64,000 nucleotides of DNA from Parablautia muri (GCF_009917485.1 NZ_QZDT01000008.1:1-64000); one strand, 5' to 3'. Shown: positions 1 to 8,946, counted from the stretch's first letter. Made by a program: numbers and translations. The notes: generated from the sequence alone by a model not told the origin.

Positions 1-155
1 TTCTCTTTCTCTATGCTGATGTCATTATATCGGTTAATTCTGTGACAATCAATCAGATTTATTTGAAGCCAAAATAAATGGGCAGCAACATCACATATGA
101 CAATGACACCATTTGCAGAATAACCTACTCTATCAACTTTTCTCCGTTCTTCCAT
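1..155 (-). CDS. PilZ-like domain protein, N-terminal part (runs off window)
   Basis: An open frame starts at ATG 153-155 behind a strong purine-rich ribosome site (AGGAGAGGAAAGGG) and stays open for 51 codons to the window edge. The protein begins MEERRKVDRVGYSANGVIVI. The RxxxR arrangement (RKVDR, residues 5-9) followed by a beta-strand-like stretch resembles the c-di-GMP-binding start of PilZ domains. The expected (D/N)xSxxG motif is not clear: DIS occurs near residue 46 but without the glycine. The PilZ assignment is therefore an inference from a short fragment. Confidence 0.42.
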   Translation of the reverse strand, partial: MEERRKVDRVGYSANGVIVICDVAAHLFWLQINLIDCHRINRYNDISIEKE

Positions 156-369
156 CTCCCTTTCCTCTCCTCCGGTCCTCCCGGGCATTTAACCATGCCG
201 ACTCTTAAGTATCACGGAATAGCATAGCTTCGCAAAACATCCTGTACTCATAAGTCCTCTTTCAAATCATCTTGCTTTTTATTTTAGCAAGAGAGCTATC
301 CTGCAAACTGCCTCATATCCTCTCGTATTTTATTTTTTTCAAAAAATCTTAATCAATGAAAAACAGTTT

Positions 370-433
370 AACAAACACTGCCACACTTCATGAGCCAGTT
401 TATTGCAGCATACGCTGCCTCGTTTCGCAAGCC
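370..433 (+). repeat. Diverged dispersed repeat, copy 1 (family E)
   Basis: This stretch aligns by eye with 61421-61487. Both share AACAAA, then CACAC(C)TT, then GAGCC(A/G)GTTTATTGCA followed by a CGC-containing stretch. I judge the identity at about three quarters. Function unknown. Confidence 0.35.
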
Positions 434-440
434 ACCGTAT

Positions 441-486
441 CTAAAAAAGCTCCGCAAATCTCTTTTTAGATTTGCGAAGCTTTCTT
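441..486 (-). terminator. Intrinsic terminator after the SARP-type gene
   Basis: Read on the minus strand, AAGCTTCGCAAATCT pairs with AGATTTGCGGAGCTT across a short A-rich loop, followed by a run of six T (complement of 443-448). It lies about 110 nt beyond the stop of the broken regulator at 595. Confidence 0.75.
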
Positions 487-594
487 CGTCTATGCTAAAA
501 TACTGCTATTCATCACCCATATTTTTTGGTCTTCTAATCATGATCTTTAGGAAAAGGATATTTCTTTTGTGTTTCTCCCTGCTTTGTTTCTTAC

Positions 595-1848
595 TTACAG
601 AGAAGACCTCCTAAGCTCCTGGGTCATATCCGCATAGTACCACAGTTCTCCCTTTCCTGTTCTTTTCGCATAAGCTGCTTCTATCTTTTGAAACACAGCA
701 CTGCAAAATTCCAGTTCTGTCTTAACCAGCATCAAAATAAAGTGTCTGTTTCCATATCTGGTAAAGGCATCTCCAATGCGGAGGGAATCGCCGATTACCT
801 CTTTAAGGAGCTGCATTTGGTTTTGAAGATCCATCACCTTCTGTGCCTTTTTTTGAGTTAGTGTAAGGAACATCAAAACTGCCGAAAATTCATTCCGCTC
901 CTTTGCCCGCACCACCAGGCGGCAATAATCCACGAAGCTTGGATAGGTACAGTAATAGGCACCCTGGGCGTCTTCCTCTTCAAAAATCGCCTGCTTAATA
1001 TCATTTCTTTTCATCCTGAAGGCCCTGTCCATATGTTTCCAGCCGTTCGCTTCATTCACATTTCTTTTATGGCTTTCTCCCATAAGCTCAAGGGCTTCGA
1101 AGCATTCCTGCATTTCCCTTAAAGGTATGTCTCCGCCCATTTCCCTGTCGTAAAGTTCCACCGTTTCATTATATATTGCCAGCGCCTCATCATAGCGGTA
1201 CATCTCCAGATTACACTGCATCTGCTTTAGCTGCCATTTTTCAAAGGGATAGATGGACGCCGCTCTGGAATAAAGCAGCAGCCGGTTTTTATAATCTTTA
1301 TTCTTCAAGAGCTCTTTTCCAGTTCATCTACGGACCATATATACAATTCCTTAAAGTGCTTACTTTTTTGGTAAAACCACATATCCGATGTGTTGGCCGG
1401 AAGTAGCTCACCACGGTAAATCTCATTTGCTTTCCAAAGGTTTACATTTTTGTTTTGCCCCCCCCCCGGAGCTTTTTGCCTGTTTTACGGCCTTTTGAAA
1501 TTCCAGCGTATCCAGCTTAAGGGTAATATCACTTTTAAAGTAACACTTGCTCCCTTTGATTTCCACATATTCCTGCTCCGGCAGGCCAAGCGCCATCAGT
1601 TGTTTTTTCAAGCGATAAATCAGGTTATTCAAATTTTTATTACGGTTTATCATATCGCCATTTTCGTTCCAGCCATACAGACTATCCATAATCTCACTTT
1701 TAGAGATTCCCCCCGGCAAAGATAACAGCAGTATCTGAAAAAGTCGGAGAGATTTAGTTCTTCCGACTTTATTTAAGGCAATTGCTTCGCCTCCGTAATA
1801 CATGGCAAAGCCTCCCAACATCTGTATTTGCAACACTTTATCTGGCAT
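595..1848 (-). pseudogene. SARP/BTAD-type transcriptional regulator, frameshifted twice
   Basis: Residues 1-110 (from ATG 1848) look like a winged-helix SARP DNA-binding domain, with LGGFAMYYGGEAI, a KSLRLFQILL stretch and an RNKNLNNLIYRLKKQL recognition-helix region. At a run of ten G (plus 1458-1467) the frame shifts and stops at 1423. One frame over, 54 codons continue the expected protein (LWKANEIYRGELLPANTSD) to a stop at 1305. The frame then returns to the first one for the rest of a BTAD-like helical repeat domain down to 595. A G9 tract and one extra A near 1315 would give a single protein of about 417 residues. ATG 1848 follows a modest ribosome site. Loss of function, phase variation and sequencing error are all possible. 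Confidence 0.72.
1458..1467 (-). repeat. G10 homopolymer inside the SARP-type gene
   Basis: Ten consecutive C on the plus strand (G on the coding strand) lie where the reading frame changes. Nine G would join the N-terminal and central frames. Tracts of this length are slippage-prone and serve as phase-variation switches in other bacteria. Whether that applies here is inference. Confidence 0.8.
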
Positions 1849-2060
1849 TCATTTTCTCTCCTGCTATTTAAAGAAACGCTTCTGTCACAAAACTTCTATA
1901 CATATTTTCTTTCTGACATTATAAACAGAAAAAATATTTTGCACTAGCCTAAATTATCCGTACTTTCAAACTATGTAACAGATGGTTACTTTTCAAGGGT
2001 CAAAAGTCCACATGAATTGCGCATTTCACAGCAAGGCAGACTATTTCTATTTCCGGTTCT

Positions 2061-2648
2061 TCATCCGGACGCAGCCACAGACGCTATGGTATCCGCCGCC
2101 TCCACCACATCAGGCGCGCCTGCCGGGGCAGTACCGTTTTCCGCCACTTCCTGGGGATCATCGTATTCCTTTTCCTCCTCATCTTTCCAGAGGGATTTAT
2201 ATTTTTCTTTCTTTTCCTGCCGGGCCAGGGCGCCGATGTTTTTTGCCGTCTGATACATTTCAAAGCTGTATTCCATCAGCTTTTTTTCATCTGAGGCAGG
2301 CACGATTCCTCCCTTCATGATGCGGCGCGCCACCTCCATCATTTTACCTACATCCTCCGCATATTCTGCGGCCGCGTCCGCCTGCTGGTCCGCTACTGTG
2401 GCATTCCAGTAGGCGCAGTACTGCTCCGCCAGCCTGTCTAAATATTCCTGATACTCCGTTTCCTTTTCATCTAACGCGTTTAAAGTCAGTTCCAGAGTAG
2501 CTGCCTCAGAGGCATATTCTTCCTGTCTCCCCGGAAAATCTTCCATCCGCGACCTGATATCCTTTAGCTGTTTTGATATTGCGGATCTCTGCATCCGGTA
2601 TTCCTTTACCTGCTCTCTGTAGATTTGCTGTGCTTCTCCTATTTTCAT
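2061..2648 (-). CDS. Coiled-coil protein of unknown function
   Basis: A 195-residue soluble, acidic protein beginning MKIGEAQQIYREQ. I chose ATG 2648 because GGGGGGAGAT lies just before it; an ATG four codons upstream sits before that site. Residues about 5-90 are dominated by heptad-like charged and leucine positions (helical coiled coil). The C-terminus (after about 170) is a low-complexity, Ala/Pro/Glu-rich tail. No signal peptide, membrane segment or catalytic motif is seen. I do not recognise the family. It lies downstream of ftsH, separated by a cluster of hairpins, so it is probably a separate transcript. Confidence 0.72.
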   Translation of the reverse strand: MKIGEAQQIYREQVKEYRMQRSAISKQLKDIRSRMEDFPGRQEEYASEAATLELTLNALDEKETEYQEYLDRLAEQYCAYWNATVADQQADAAAEYAEDVGKMMEVARRIMKGGIVPASDEKKLMEYSFEMYQTAKNIGALARQEKKEKYKSLWKDEEEKEYDDPQEVAENGTAPAGAPDVVEAADTIASVAASG

Positions 2649-2841
2649 ATCTCCCCCCATTTCTGCAAAGTGAACTCTGTCCGCCCTGGCTTTGCTTTTA
2701 CATTACAAAGTCTATGCAAACTCCCAACTTTACATATTCCTAAAAATATCCATAAAGACTTTGAAAATTTATCCATTATGTTATATATCGTCCTCTTATC
2801 TCAGAAAGTCAATCCAGATACTACTTTTCTCCCAAAATCTT

Positions 2842-2914
2842 GTAACAGTTCAGCCTTGCTGAACTGTTACATGCAAAATCCATTTAAAATCGCCTTCGGC
2901 GATGGGATTTTGCA
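2842..2914. repeat. Two adjacent perfect hairpins (part of a three-hairpin cluster)
   Basis: GTAACAGTTCAG pairs with CTGAACTGTTAC (2842-2870, 12 bp, 5-nt loop). It is followed directly by TGCAAAATCC/GGATTTTGCA (2872-2914), which encloses a second small stem ATCGCC/GGCGAT. With the next repeat (2917-2974) this makes three stacked hairpins in the 322-bp gap 2649-2970. No gene is seen there. They may end the ftsH transcript or stabilise its 3' end, but no long T-run follows. Confidence 0.7.
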
Positions 2915-2916
2915 CT

Positions 2917-2974
2917 TCCTAATCCTATTCTCACGGTCTGTGCAGTAAATGCACAGACCTGGCTAAATCGTTAC
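2917..2974 (-). repeat. Dispersed hairpin repeat, family A copy 1
   Basis: Read on the minus strand it begins GTAACGATTTAGCCAGG, forms the stem GGTCTGTGCA/TGCACAGACC around a TTTAC loop, and ends CCGTGAGAATAGGATTAGGA. The same layout recurs at 54129-54187 and, with a different stem, at 9110-9170. The leading GTAAC overlaps the TAA stop codon of ftsH, so the element abuts that gene exactly. Confidence 0.8.
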
Positions 2975-4779
2975 AAAATCTTCATAAATTCTTCCCCCGT
3001 AATCGTTTCCTTCTCGTACAGGTATTTGGACAGCTCATGCAGCTTATCCACATTTTCCGTAAGGAGCTTCTTTGCCTTTTCATACTGGTTTTTCACCGTC
3101 TCCACCACTTTCCGGTCAATTTCTCTGGCGGTATCCTCCGAACAAGCCAGAGAGGCATCTCCTCCCAGATACTGATTCTTTACGGTTTCGAGAGCTACCA
3201 TGCCAAATTCATCGCTCATGCCATACCTGGTAATCATGGCCCGCGCCAGCTTGGTAGCCTGCTCAATATCGTTAGATGCCCCTGTGGTTATGGAATGGAA
3301 AATCAGTTCTTCCGCCACACGTCCCCCGGTAAAGGTAGCAATTTTATTCTCAATCTCCTCTTTGCTCATAAGATTGTGCTCACCTTCCTCCACCTGCATG
3401 GTGTAGCCCAGGGCTCCTGACGTTCTTGGAATAATCGTGATCTTGGTAACAGGCGCCGAATGGCTCTGCAATGCCGCCACTAAAGCATGACCGATTTCAT
3501 GATAGGACACAATCAGTCTTTCCTTATCCGACAGCACTTTGCTTTTCTTCTGGTAACCTGCTATCACCACTTCGATGCTTTCTTCCAAATCCGCCTGGAT
3601 GACATACTGACGACCTTCCCTGACCGCACGCAGGGCTGCCTCGTTTACCATATTGGCAAGCTCCGCACCGGAAGCGCCGGAGGCTGCTCTGGCTATGGCA
3701 TTAAAATCAATATCATCCCCAAGCCTTACCTTTTTAGCGTGTACCTTTAAGATGGCTTCTCTCCCAGCCAAATCCGGCAGTTCCACAGGGACTCTGCGGT
3801 CAAAACGGCCGGGTCTTAAAAGAGCAGGGTCAAGGGATTCCGGCCGGTTGGTTGCGGCAAGAATCACGACCCCTTTAGAACCGTCAAAGCCATCCATTTC
3901 CGTAAGCAATTGGTTTAAAGTCTGTTCCCGCTCGTCATTTCCGCCCATGCCATTGCCATCACGCTTTTTCCCTATGGTGTCAATCTCATCAATAAACACA
4001 ATACAGGGTGCTTTTTCATTTGCCTGTTTAAACAAATCCCGCACCTTTGCGGCACCCATTCCCACGAACATCTCCACAAACTCCGAGCCTGAAATGGAGA
4101 AAAAGGGAACGCCGGATTCTCCGGCTACCGCCTTTGCAAGCAGCGTCTTTCCTGTTCCGGGAGGACCTACTAGCAGGGCTCCTTTGGGCATGGATGCGCC
4201 GATTTCCTGATATTTCTGCGGGTTGTGAAGAAAATCCACAATCTCCGTCAAAACCTCTTTGGCTTCGTCCTCCCCTGCCACATCGCTGAATTTGATGCCT
4301 GTAGTTGATTCCACATAGATTTTTGCATTGCTCTTTCCAAACTGCATGGAAGGAATACCGCCGCCCATTTTGCTCATCAGTTTAGAGGACAGCCACTGCC
4401 CTAAAACGATGAAAATAACAATGGGAAGTATCCAGCTTAAAATAAATCTCAAAATAGGAGACATTTCTTCCTGTACCACCCTGCCGAAAGCGCATTCCGA
4501 TTCTCTGAGCCGCTCCACCAGCTCCGGGTCATCAAAGGTAGTGGTTCGATAATATCTGGGTTCCTCCTGCTTGTCAACAAAATAGATATAGTCCCCTTCT
4601 ATCTGAACCATATTCACCTGCTTTTCTTCTATCATATTCAGAAAAGTACCATAATCCACATTTTCAATCTGCCGCTTCATAAGCTTAGGAAATAGCAGCG
4701 TATTGAGCAGCCACATCACCAGCAGCACAATCACGTAATAAAAAATCAACGGTTTTTTAGGTTGCTTTACTTCTTTCAT
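2971..4779 (-). CDS. ftsH: ATP-dependent zinc metalloprotease FtsH
   Basis: Membrane-anchored AAA+ protease of 602 residues that extracts and degrades membrane and regulatory proteins. Visible in order: membrane segment about 10-31, extracytoplasmic loop, membrane segment about 108-135, Walker A GPPGTGKT (205-212), Walker B VFIDEID (261-267), second region of homology with RPGRFDRR near 322-329, zinc site HEIGH (427-431) and a likely third ligand Asp in SNDIEQ (about 504). ATG 4779 follows GGAGGTACAGAT. It overlaps the stop of the upstream glycosidase-like gene as ATGA, so translation is probably coupled. This is an odd place for ftsH, which in Firmicutes usually sits near tilS-hpt, so this may be an additional paralogue. 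Confidence 0.93.
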   Translation of the reverse strand: MKEVKQPKKPLIFYYVIVLLVMWLLNTLLFPKLMKRQIENVDYGTFLNMIEEKQVNMVQIEGDYIYFVDKQEEPRYYRTTTFDDPELVERLRESECAFGRVVQEEMSPILRFILSWILPIVIFIVLGQWLSSKLMSKMGGGIPSMQFGKSNAKIYVESTTGIKFSDVAGEDEAKEVLTEIVDFLHNPQKYQEIGASMPKGALLVGPPGTGKTLLAKAVAGESGVPFFSISGSEFVEMFVGMGAAKVRDLFKQANEKAPCIVFIDEIDTIGKKRDGNGMGGNDEREQTLNQLLTEMDGFDGSKGVVILAATNRPESLDPALLRPGRFDRRVPVELPDLAGREAILKVHAKKVRLGDDIDFNAIARAASGASGAELANMVNEAALRAVREGRQYVIQADLEESIEVVIAGYQKKSKVLSDKERLIVSYHEIGHALVAALQSHSAPVTKITIIPRTSGALGYTMQVEEGEHNLMSKEEIENKIATFTGGRVAEELIFHSITTGASNDIEQATKLARAMITRYGMSDEFGMVALETVKNQYLGGDASLACSEDTAREIDRKVVETVKNQYEKAKKLLTENVDKLHELSKYLYEKETITGEEFMKIL

Positions 4780-6509
4780 ATCTGTACCTCCGTATATTGC
4801 AAGCCCTGTTCTTTTTTCAATTCTTCCCCAATTCTTCTGCGCAGCCTCCAAAAATATTCCTTGCAGGTGGGATAATGTTTAAAGGTAAAGGGGCCATTTT
4901 CTCCCTCATAAATAATTGCTTCCACCCTCTCCCTGCCTACTGCCTTTTCTAATGCATACAAGACCTGCAAATCATAAAGCCCTTCCCTTTGCACCTCTCC
5001 CCGGATAGAGGACCAGGCTTCTCCTTCCTTTCCCGGGTATACAAGGAAAGAATCGCCGGAAGGAAATGCATAGCCGGCGTGGGTGTCAAAAAAAGGATCC
5101 ACCGCCTCCTTAGAAAATTGGGAATTATAAAAGTTATATCCCCAATGCAGAAAGCCCTTCACGCGGTGTAAATACATCAAAACGCCCATGATACGGTTTC
5201 TTGCGCTGGGCATTGCAAAAAAACGGTTTGGAACCGTCCGGCACTGCCCACAGCAGTAGTATACCCACAAATCCCTGACACCCTGCTCCTCAAATTGGTC
5301 AAAGTGATCACTGGCCACCACCGGATTGGCCACAAGCCCATTTTCGTAAAAAGCATAATCGCTCAGAGCGTCAATCACATTGAAACCTTTTAGCAGATGG
5401 TCCACTGCGCTTTTTGCTCCAGCATAGCTTTCCATGTTCTCGGCAGTTGGCTCATCCGATATGTGGAAGTAAATATGGTCACGGTCAAATCCCTGCTTTT
5501 CCAGCTCTTTACAAAGAGCAGGAAGAAACTGCGCCAAAAATTCTTTATATCCAGGACTCTGCGCCGGGACATGCCAGCCAAACTTTTTTTCTTTTACACC
5601 GTTTACCGAAACAATGATCTTCGGCGTTGCCAGTGCGCCCCACTGGGTAAACAAATGGGGAATCTCAAGATATAATATGCCGCATTTTTTGCAAAGCCCG
5701 CACCATCTTTCTAATTTTTCGAACCCAAAAGTATATTGATTCCCCTGAAGGGAAATATCCACAAGCTGAACCGTTCTCCGCTCTCCCCCAACCGCTGTGT
5801 CCAAGGGAGGCGTAAATACCGGTGTCAAAATCATATTGACGCCCAGCTCACGGCCTGCAAGCATCATTTGATTTTCTATTATGTTCCAATGTTCTTCGTC
5901 AAATACCTCCGTATGATAATAATTCGCCAGACAATCACAGTGAAACCACTGGGTGTGTATCAACGTCTGCTCCGGCAGTGGGATATCTAATAGCTCCACC
6001 GAAAAGGTCAGCTTATCTATCACCTCTTTCTTCTGCAGTTCATTCCCGTCCTGGGCAGCGGCGCCATTTGCGGCTGCCGGCTTTGCGAAAATAAGAATCT
6101 CAATCGGATAAATCCCTGCCGGCGCCTTTTGCCTGTCCGTGAAATCTATCCATAAAGACCGGTACTGCCCCATCAGCGGAACAATTTTGCTGTCCTTTTT
6201 CGGCTTTAACAAATCCGGAAACAAGCCCGGCATGGTCCTTAAGTAATTCTCATCATTTGTCTCATAACATGGAAAGGCAGATGGAACCAGTTCCACATCC
6301 CGTACACGCACACTTAGCGGACTTCCCTTTATTTCATAGAAAAATTCCTGTCGGCTTTCCTGATTTGGCCGCACCTTTCTGTAAATTAACTGTAAGGCGA
6401 ACCGCTCGCTTTGCATAACTGGAATTATGGTATTTTCTTTCATTGCAGGGGGCCTTTTATCCGGAAATACTTTCTCTAAACTGTCCGTCAGATAAAATTC
6501 GAAATCCAT
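4776..6509 (-). CDS. GH123-like (DUF4091) glycoside hydrolase
   Basis: A 577-residue cytoplasmic protein (no signal peptide). Residues about 1-190 look like beta-rich N-terminal domains. Residues about 190-560 match my knowledge of the DUF4091/GH123 catalytic TIM barrel. The adjacent acidic pair typical of GH123 is present as ISDEPT (Asp352-Glu353), where Glu is the acid and Asp positions the N-acetyl group. The C-terminal part contains HWGYNFYN and FPSGDSFLVYP, a typical end of this family. ATG 6509 follows GGGGAGATAAAAGG. It is third in a GH4-PfkB-GH123-FtsH operon, 17 nt after PfkB. An N-acetyl-hexosamine substrate is an inference from the family. Confidence 0.78.
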   Translation of the reverse strand: MDFEFYLTDSLEKVFPDKRPPAMKENTIIPVMQSERFALQLIYRKVRPNQESRQEFFYEIKGSPLSVRVRDVELVPSAFPCYETNDENYLRTMPGLFPDLLKPKKDSKIVPLMGQYRSLWIDFTDRQKAPAGIYPIEILIFAKPAAANGAAAQDGNELQKKEVIDKLTFSVELLDIPLPEQTLIHTQWFHCDCLANYYHTEVFDEEHWNIIENQMMLAGRELGVNMILTPVFTPPLDTAVGGERRTVQLVDISLQGNQYTFGFEKLERWCGLCKKCGILYLEIPHLFTQWGALATPKIIVSVNGVKEKKFGWHVPAQSPGYKEFLAQFLPALCKELEKQGFDRDHIYFHISDEPTAENMESYAGAKSAVDHLLKGFNVIDALSDYAFYENGLVANPVVASDHFDQFEEQGVRDLWVYYCCGQCRTVPNRFFAMPSARNRIMGVLMYLHRVKGFLHWGYNFYNSQFSKEAVDPFFDTHAGYAFPSGDSFLVYPGKEGEAWSSIRGEVQREGLYDLQVLYALEKAVGRERVEAIIYEGENGPFTFKHYPTCKEYFWRLRRRIGEELKKEQGLQYTEVQI

Positions 6510-6526
6510 CCTTTTATCTCCCCTTT

Positions 6527-7582
6527 CTAAGCCAAACTCTGACTCGCTTCTAAAGCCAGCCGAAGCAATTCTTCCTCTCCCACATATTTAGCAAGGCATC
6601 CCATTCCCTGCACACAGATGCCTCCGGTCACATTTCCAAACCGGATACACTGCTCTACCGGATAATCATGATAAAGTCCATACATAAATCCGCTCATAAA
6701 TGCATCCCCGGCTCCGGTTGCATCTACCGCCTTAACGTTCGGTAATGGCGGAATTACCTTCATCCCGCCGCTGTTTTTCACAAGGCACCCGTCTTTATCC
6801 AGCTTGATAATTACATCCTTAAAATATTTGCTTAATTTCTGCGCTGCTCCCTCCAGCGTGCTCTCCCCGGTAATCTTCAGCGCCTCCTTTTGGTTGGGCA
6901 CATAATAATCCGCAACCTCCAAATAATCCCTGTACTTTTCTATTGAAAGGTCTTCCTCCCAGCCAGTGTCGAACACCTGAATCGTCCCTTCCCCGCTGAG
7001 CTTTTGATATGCCTCCAAAAATCCCGCCTGCATATCCACCACTTTTGCCCCGCTCAGCTGCCTGTACACCTGCTCAACATGCCAGGGTGTTATCTCTATT
7101 TCATCCTGATAGGAGACAAAGCTCCTGTCCCCATCAAAAATCAGGGCGGATGAAATCGTAACCGGCCATCCTTTTCCTTTGTACAAATTAACGGTCTCCA
7201 CCTCATAACTCTCAAGGGCTCTTTTCACAAACCCGGAAAGAAAATCCTCTCCAATAAACGTCAGCAGCTTGGAGGAAACACCCAATCTGCCTAAATGAAT
7301 CATAGTGGCGGGCACGCCGCCTCCTAATTGTATATCAAACCCTTTGGCATAAATCTCCTGCCCCTTCTTTGGCAGTCCATCCAGCCCCGCATACAATAAA
7401 TCCAGATTGGCAAAACCTGCTCCGCCTGCAAATCCCATCTGATACCATACCTTTCTCTTATCCTGCGGCCCGCGCTGCCGCAAGGTGCAATATTTATAAT
7501 CACCAGGTTCATCCATTCCGCCCCTGACGCCATTGGTGCAAATAGCCATGAAAAAAGGCTGTATTTTAAAATCTAATTCCAC
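6527..7582 (-). CDS. PfkB-family carbohydrate kinase
   Basis: Phosphorylates a sugar or nucleoside with ATP. The N-terminal signature GGGVPAT (about 87-93) and the C-terminal signature DATGAGDAF (287-295, catalytic Asp293) are intact. FDTGWE and the PNQKEA stretch are also typical. The frame opens with GTG 7582, which overlaps the stop of the GH4 gene by 10 nt. The first about 45 residues are not typical of the family, whose core starts near FAGGAGFANLDLLY, so a later start (Met12 or Met49) is possible. Its position between two glycosidases suggests it phosphorylates the released monosaccharide. Confidence 0.85.
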   Translation of the reverse strand: MELDFKIQPFFMAICTNGVRGGMDEPGDYKYCTLRQRGPQDKRKVWYQMGFAGGAGFANLDLLYAGLDGLPKKGQEIYAKGFDIQLGGGVPATMIHLGRLGVSSKLLTFIGEDFLSGFVKRALESYEVETVNLYKGKGWPVTISSALIFDGDRSFVSYQDEIEITPWHVEQVYRQLSGAKVVDMQAGFLEAYQKLSGEGTIQVFDTGWEEDLSIEKYRDYLEVADYYVPNQKEALKITGESTLEGAAQKLSKYFKDVIIKLDKDGCLVKNSGGMKVIPPLPNVKAVDATGAGDAFMSGFMYGLYHDYPVEQCIRFGNVTGGICVQGMGCLAKYVGEEELLRLALEASQSLA

Positions 7583-8940
7583 TCATCTGTATACGCCTCA
7601 TTTGATTTAAGATACTCTTTCATCAATTTTTTAGCCAGTGAATAAGAGTTAACCAAGGGATGGACCATAAGACACTCAACAGCCTTTGCCGTGTTTTTCT
7701 CCCGCAGCGCCTTTGATGCCAGCCGCTCATACATTTTCACCCTGCGAATCAGCTCCATCTGCAAGTCGCCGGGGTTATTTATCCTCTTGGGAACAAGAAC
7801 ATCTCCCTTTATTGTACACGTAACCTCCACCACATCGTCATCTAAAAGACCTGCCATGGCTCCCTGGTTCGGCACACATAAGATCATTTCTGACTCCGTT
7901 TCTTTTTGACACGCTCTGATATACTGAAGCGCAACGCCCGCATATCCTCCCGCATCCTTTTCATAAATATCGAAACGGTACGTCTTGGTTTTGCCCGGTA
8001 TGCCGGTTTCATTTGCCATATATGCATTTTCTCTACATCCATACCAGTACTCAAATACTTTTAAGCAGTTTTCAAAATCATTGTCAATGTCCATTCCCGA
8101 CAGCTCGCCTACCATGTGACGATTCACATCGCGTATTACTTCTCCCCGGGTTACCTTTGCATTCAAAATATTCCTCACAGCCTCCTCCCGGTAGAAAAAA
8201 TAGTATAGATACTCGTTTAATGCACAGCCGAAATGCTCCACCAGGTCTTTCCCAAAAAAACGCATATCCGTCTTTGTATAAAGCCTGGGGTCCTTTAAAA
8301 GCTCCGGCATAATTTCCTTCCCGTCCAGCTTGATACTCTCAAAAAAGGATAGATGATTTAACCCATAGCATTCCCCCGTTACCTGCTCTTGCGCCACACC
8401 GTAGAGCTTCGCCACAGAATGAAGGAACCCGCTGGGTGCATCACAAATGCCAAAGGTAAAATCATAGCCCATGTCCCTGAGTGTCTGGGAAACCACACCT
8501 GCCGGATTGGTGAAATTAAAAATTTTCACCTTGGGAGATGCATATTCTTTCGCCAGCTCACAGTACTCTGCAAGGGCCGGCACGGAACGCATTGCAAAGG
8601 AAAATCCTGCCGCCCCGGTAGTCTCCTGGCCCAAGACGCCCGCAGCAAGCGCAATCCTCTCATCCTGGATCCGCATCTCATCTTTGCCCACGCGAATGGT
8701 TGTGATGATATAATCAGCATTCTTTACCGCATCCACAGCGTTTGTTGTAAGCCGAAATTGCATATCAGGCGCTATACGTCTCGATACCTGTGCCGCCATC
8801 TTTCCGAAAATGTTCAGTTTCTTTTCGTCATTATCCATAAAAACCACTTCTTTAAAGCCCAGTTCCCTGCTGCTTTGTGCCAGACTTTTTGCCAAAAACA
8901 TGGAGCGCACGCCTCCACCGCCAATTACTGTTATCTTCAT
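7573..8940 (-). CDS. Family 4 glycosidase (6-phospho-glycosidase type)
   Basis: A 455-residue NAD+/Mn2+-dependent GH4 enzyme. The Rossmann start MKITVIGGGGVRSMF, FTNPAG (about 143-148), Cys166 in CDAPSG and His196 in GLNHLSF fit the nucleotide site and the Cys/His metal ligands of GH4. The family cleaves alpha- or beta-glycosides, often phosphorylated, by an oxidation-elimination route. The exact specificity cannot be read. I chose ATG 8940 because AAGGGG sits 7 nt upstream; that ribosome site is the end of repeat B1. First gene of the operon to ftsH, driven by the promoter at 9042-9070. Confidence 0.9.
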   Translation of the reverse strand: MKITVIGGGGVRSMFLAKSLAQSSRELGFKEVVFMDNDEKKLNIFGKMAAQVSRRIAPDMQFRLTTNAVDAVKNADYIITTIRVGKDEMRIQDERIALAAGVLGQETTGAAGFSFAMRSVPALAEYCELAKEYASPKVKIFNFTNPAGVVSQTLRDMGYDFTFGICDAPSGFLHSVAKLYGVAQEQVTGECYGLNHLSFFESIKLDGKEIMPELLKDPRLYTKTDMRFFGKDLVEHFGCALNEYLYYFFYREEAVRNILNAKVTRGEVIRDVNRHMVGELSGMDIDNDFENCLKVFEYWYGCRENAYMANETGIPGKTKTYRFDIYEKDAGGYAGVALQYIRACQKETESEMILCVPNQGAMAGLLDDDVVEVTCTIKGDVLVPKRINNPGDLQMELIRRVKMYERLASKALREKNTAKAVECLMVHPLVNSYSLAKKLMKEYLKSNEAYTDEWN

Positions 8941-8946
8941 TATCAT

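Larger units (their letters stand above)
156..594. other. Intergenic region, 439 bp
   Basis: No convincing coding sequence. A short plus-strand open frame at 390-614 has no ribosome site and crosses the hairpin at 441-486, so I left it out. The region holds that terminator and one copy of a diverged repeat (370-433) that resembles sequence near 61421-61487. Confidence 0.5.

Noticed and set aside
390-614. Plus-strand 74-codon open frame
   Set aside because: No ribosome site, it runs through the terminator hairpin at 441-486 and into the end of the minus-strand gene.
1975-2040. Possible fourth family A copy (GTAAC, GGTTACTTTTCAAGGGTC)
   Set aside because: The start resembles copy 3, but the stem, loop and CCGTGAGAA flank are not conserved, so I did not count it.
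2842-2974. Cluster of hairpins considered as a CRISPR-like array or attachment site
   Set aside because: The three hairpins differ in sequence and there are no equal direct repeats with unique spacers. No integrase is nearby.
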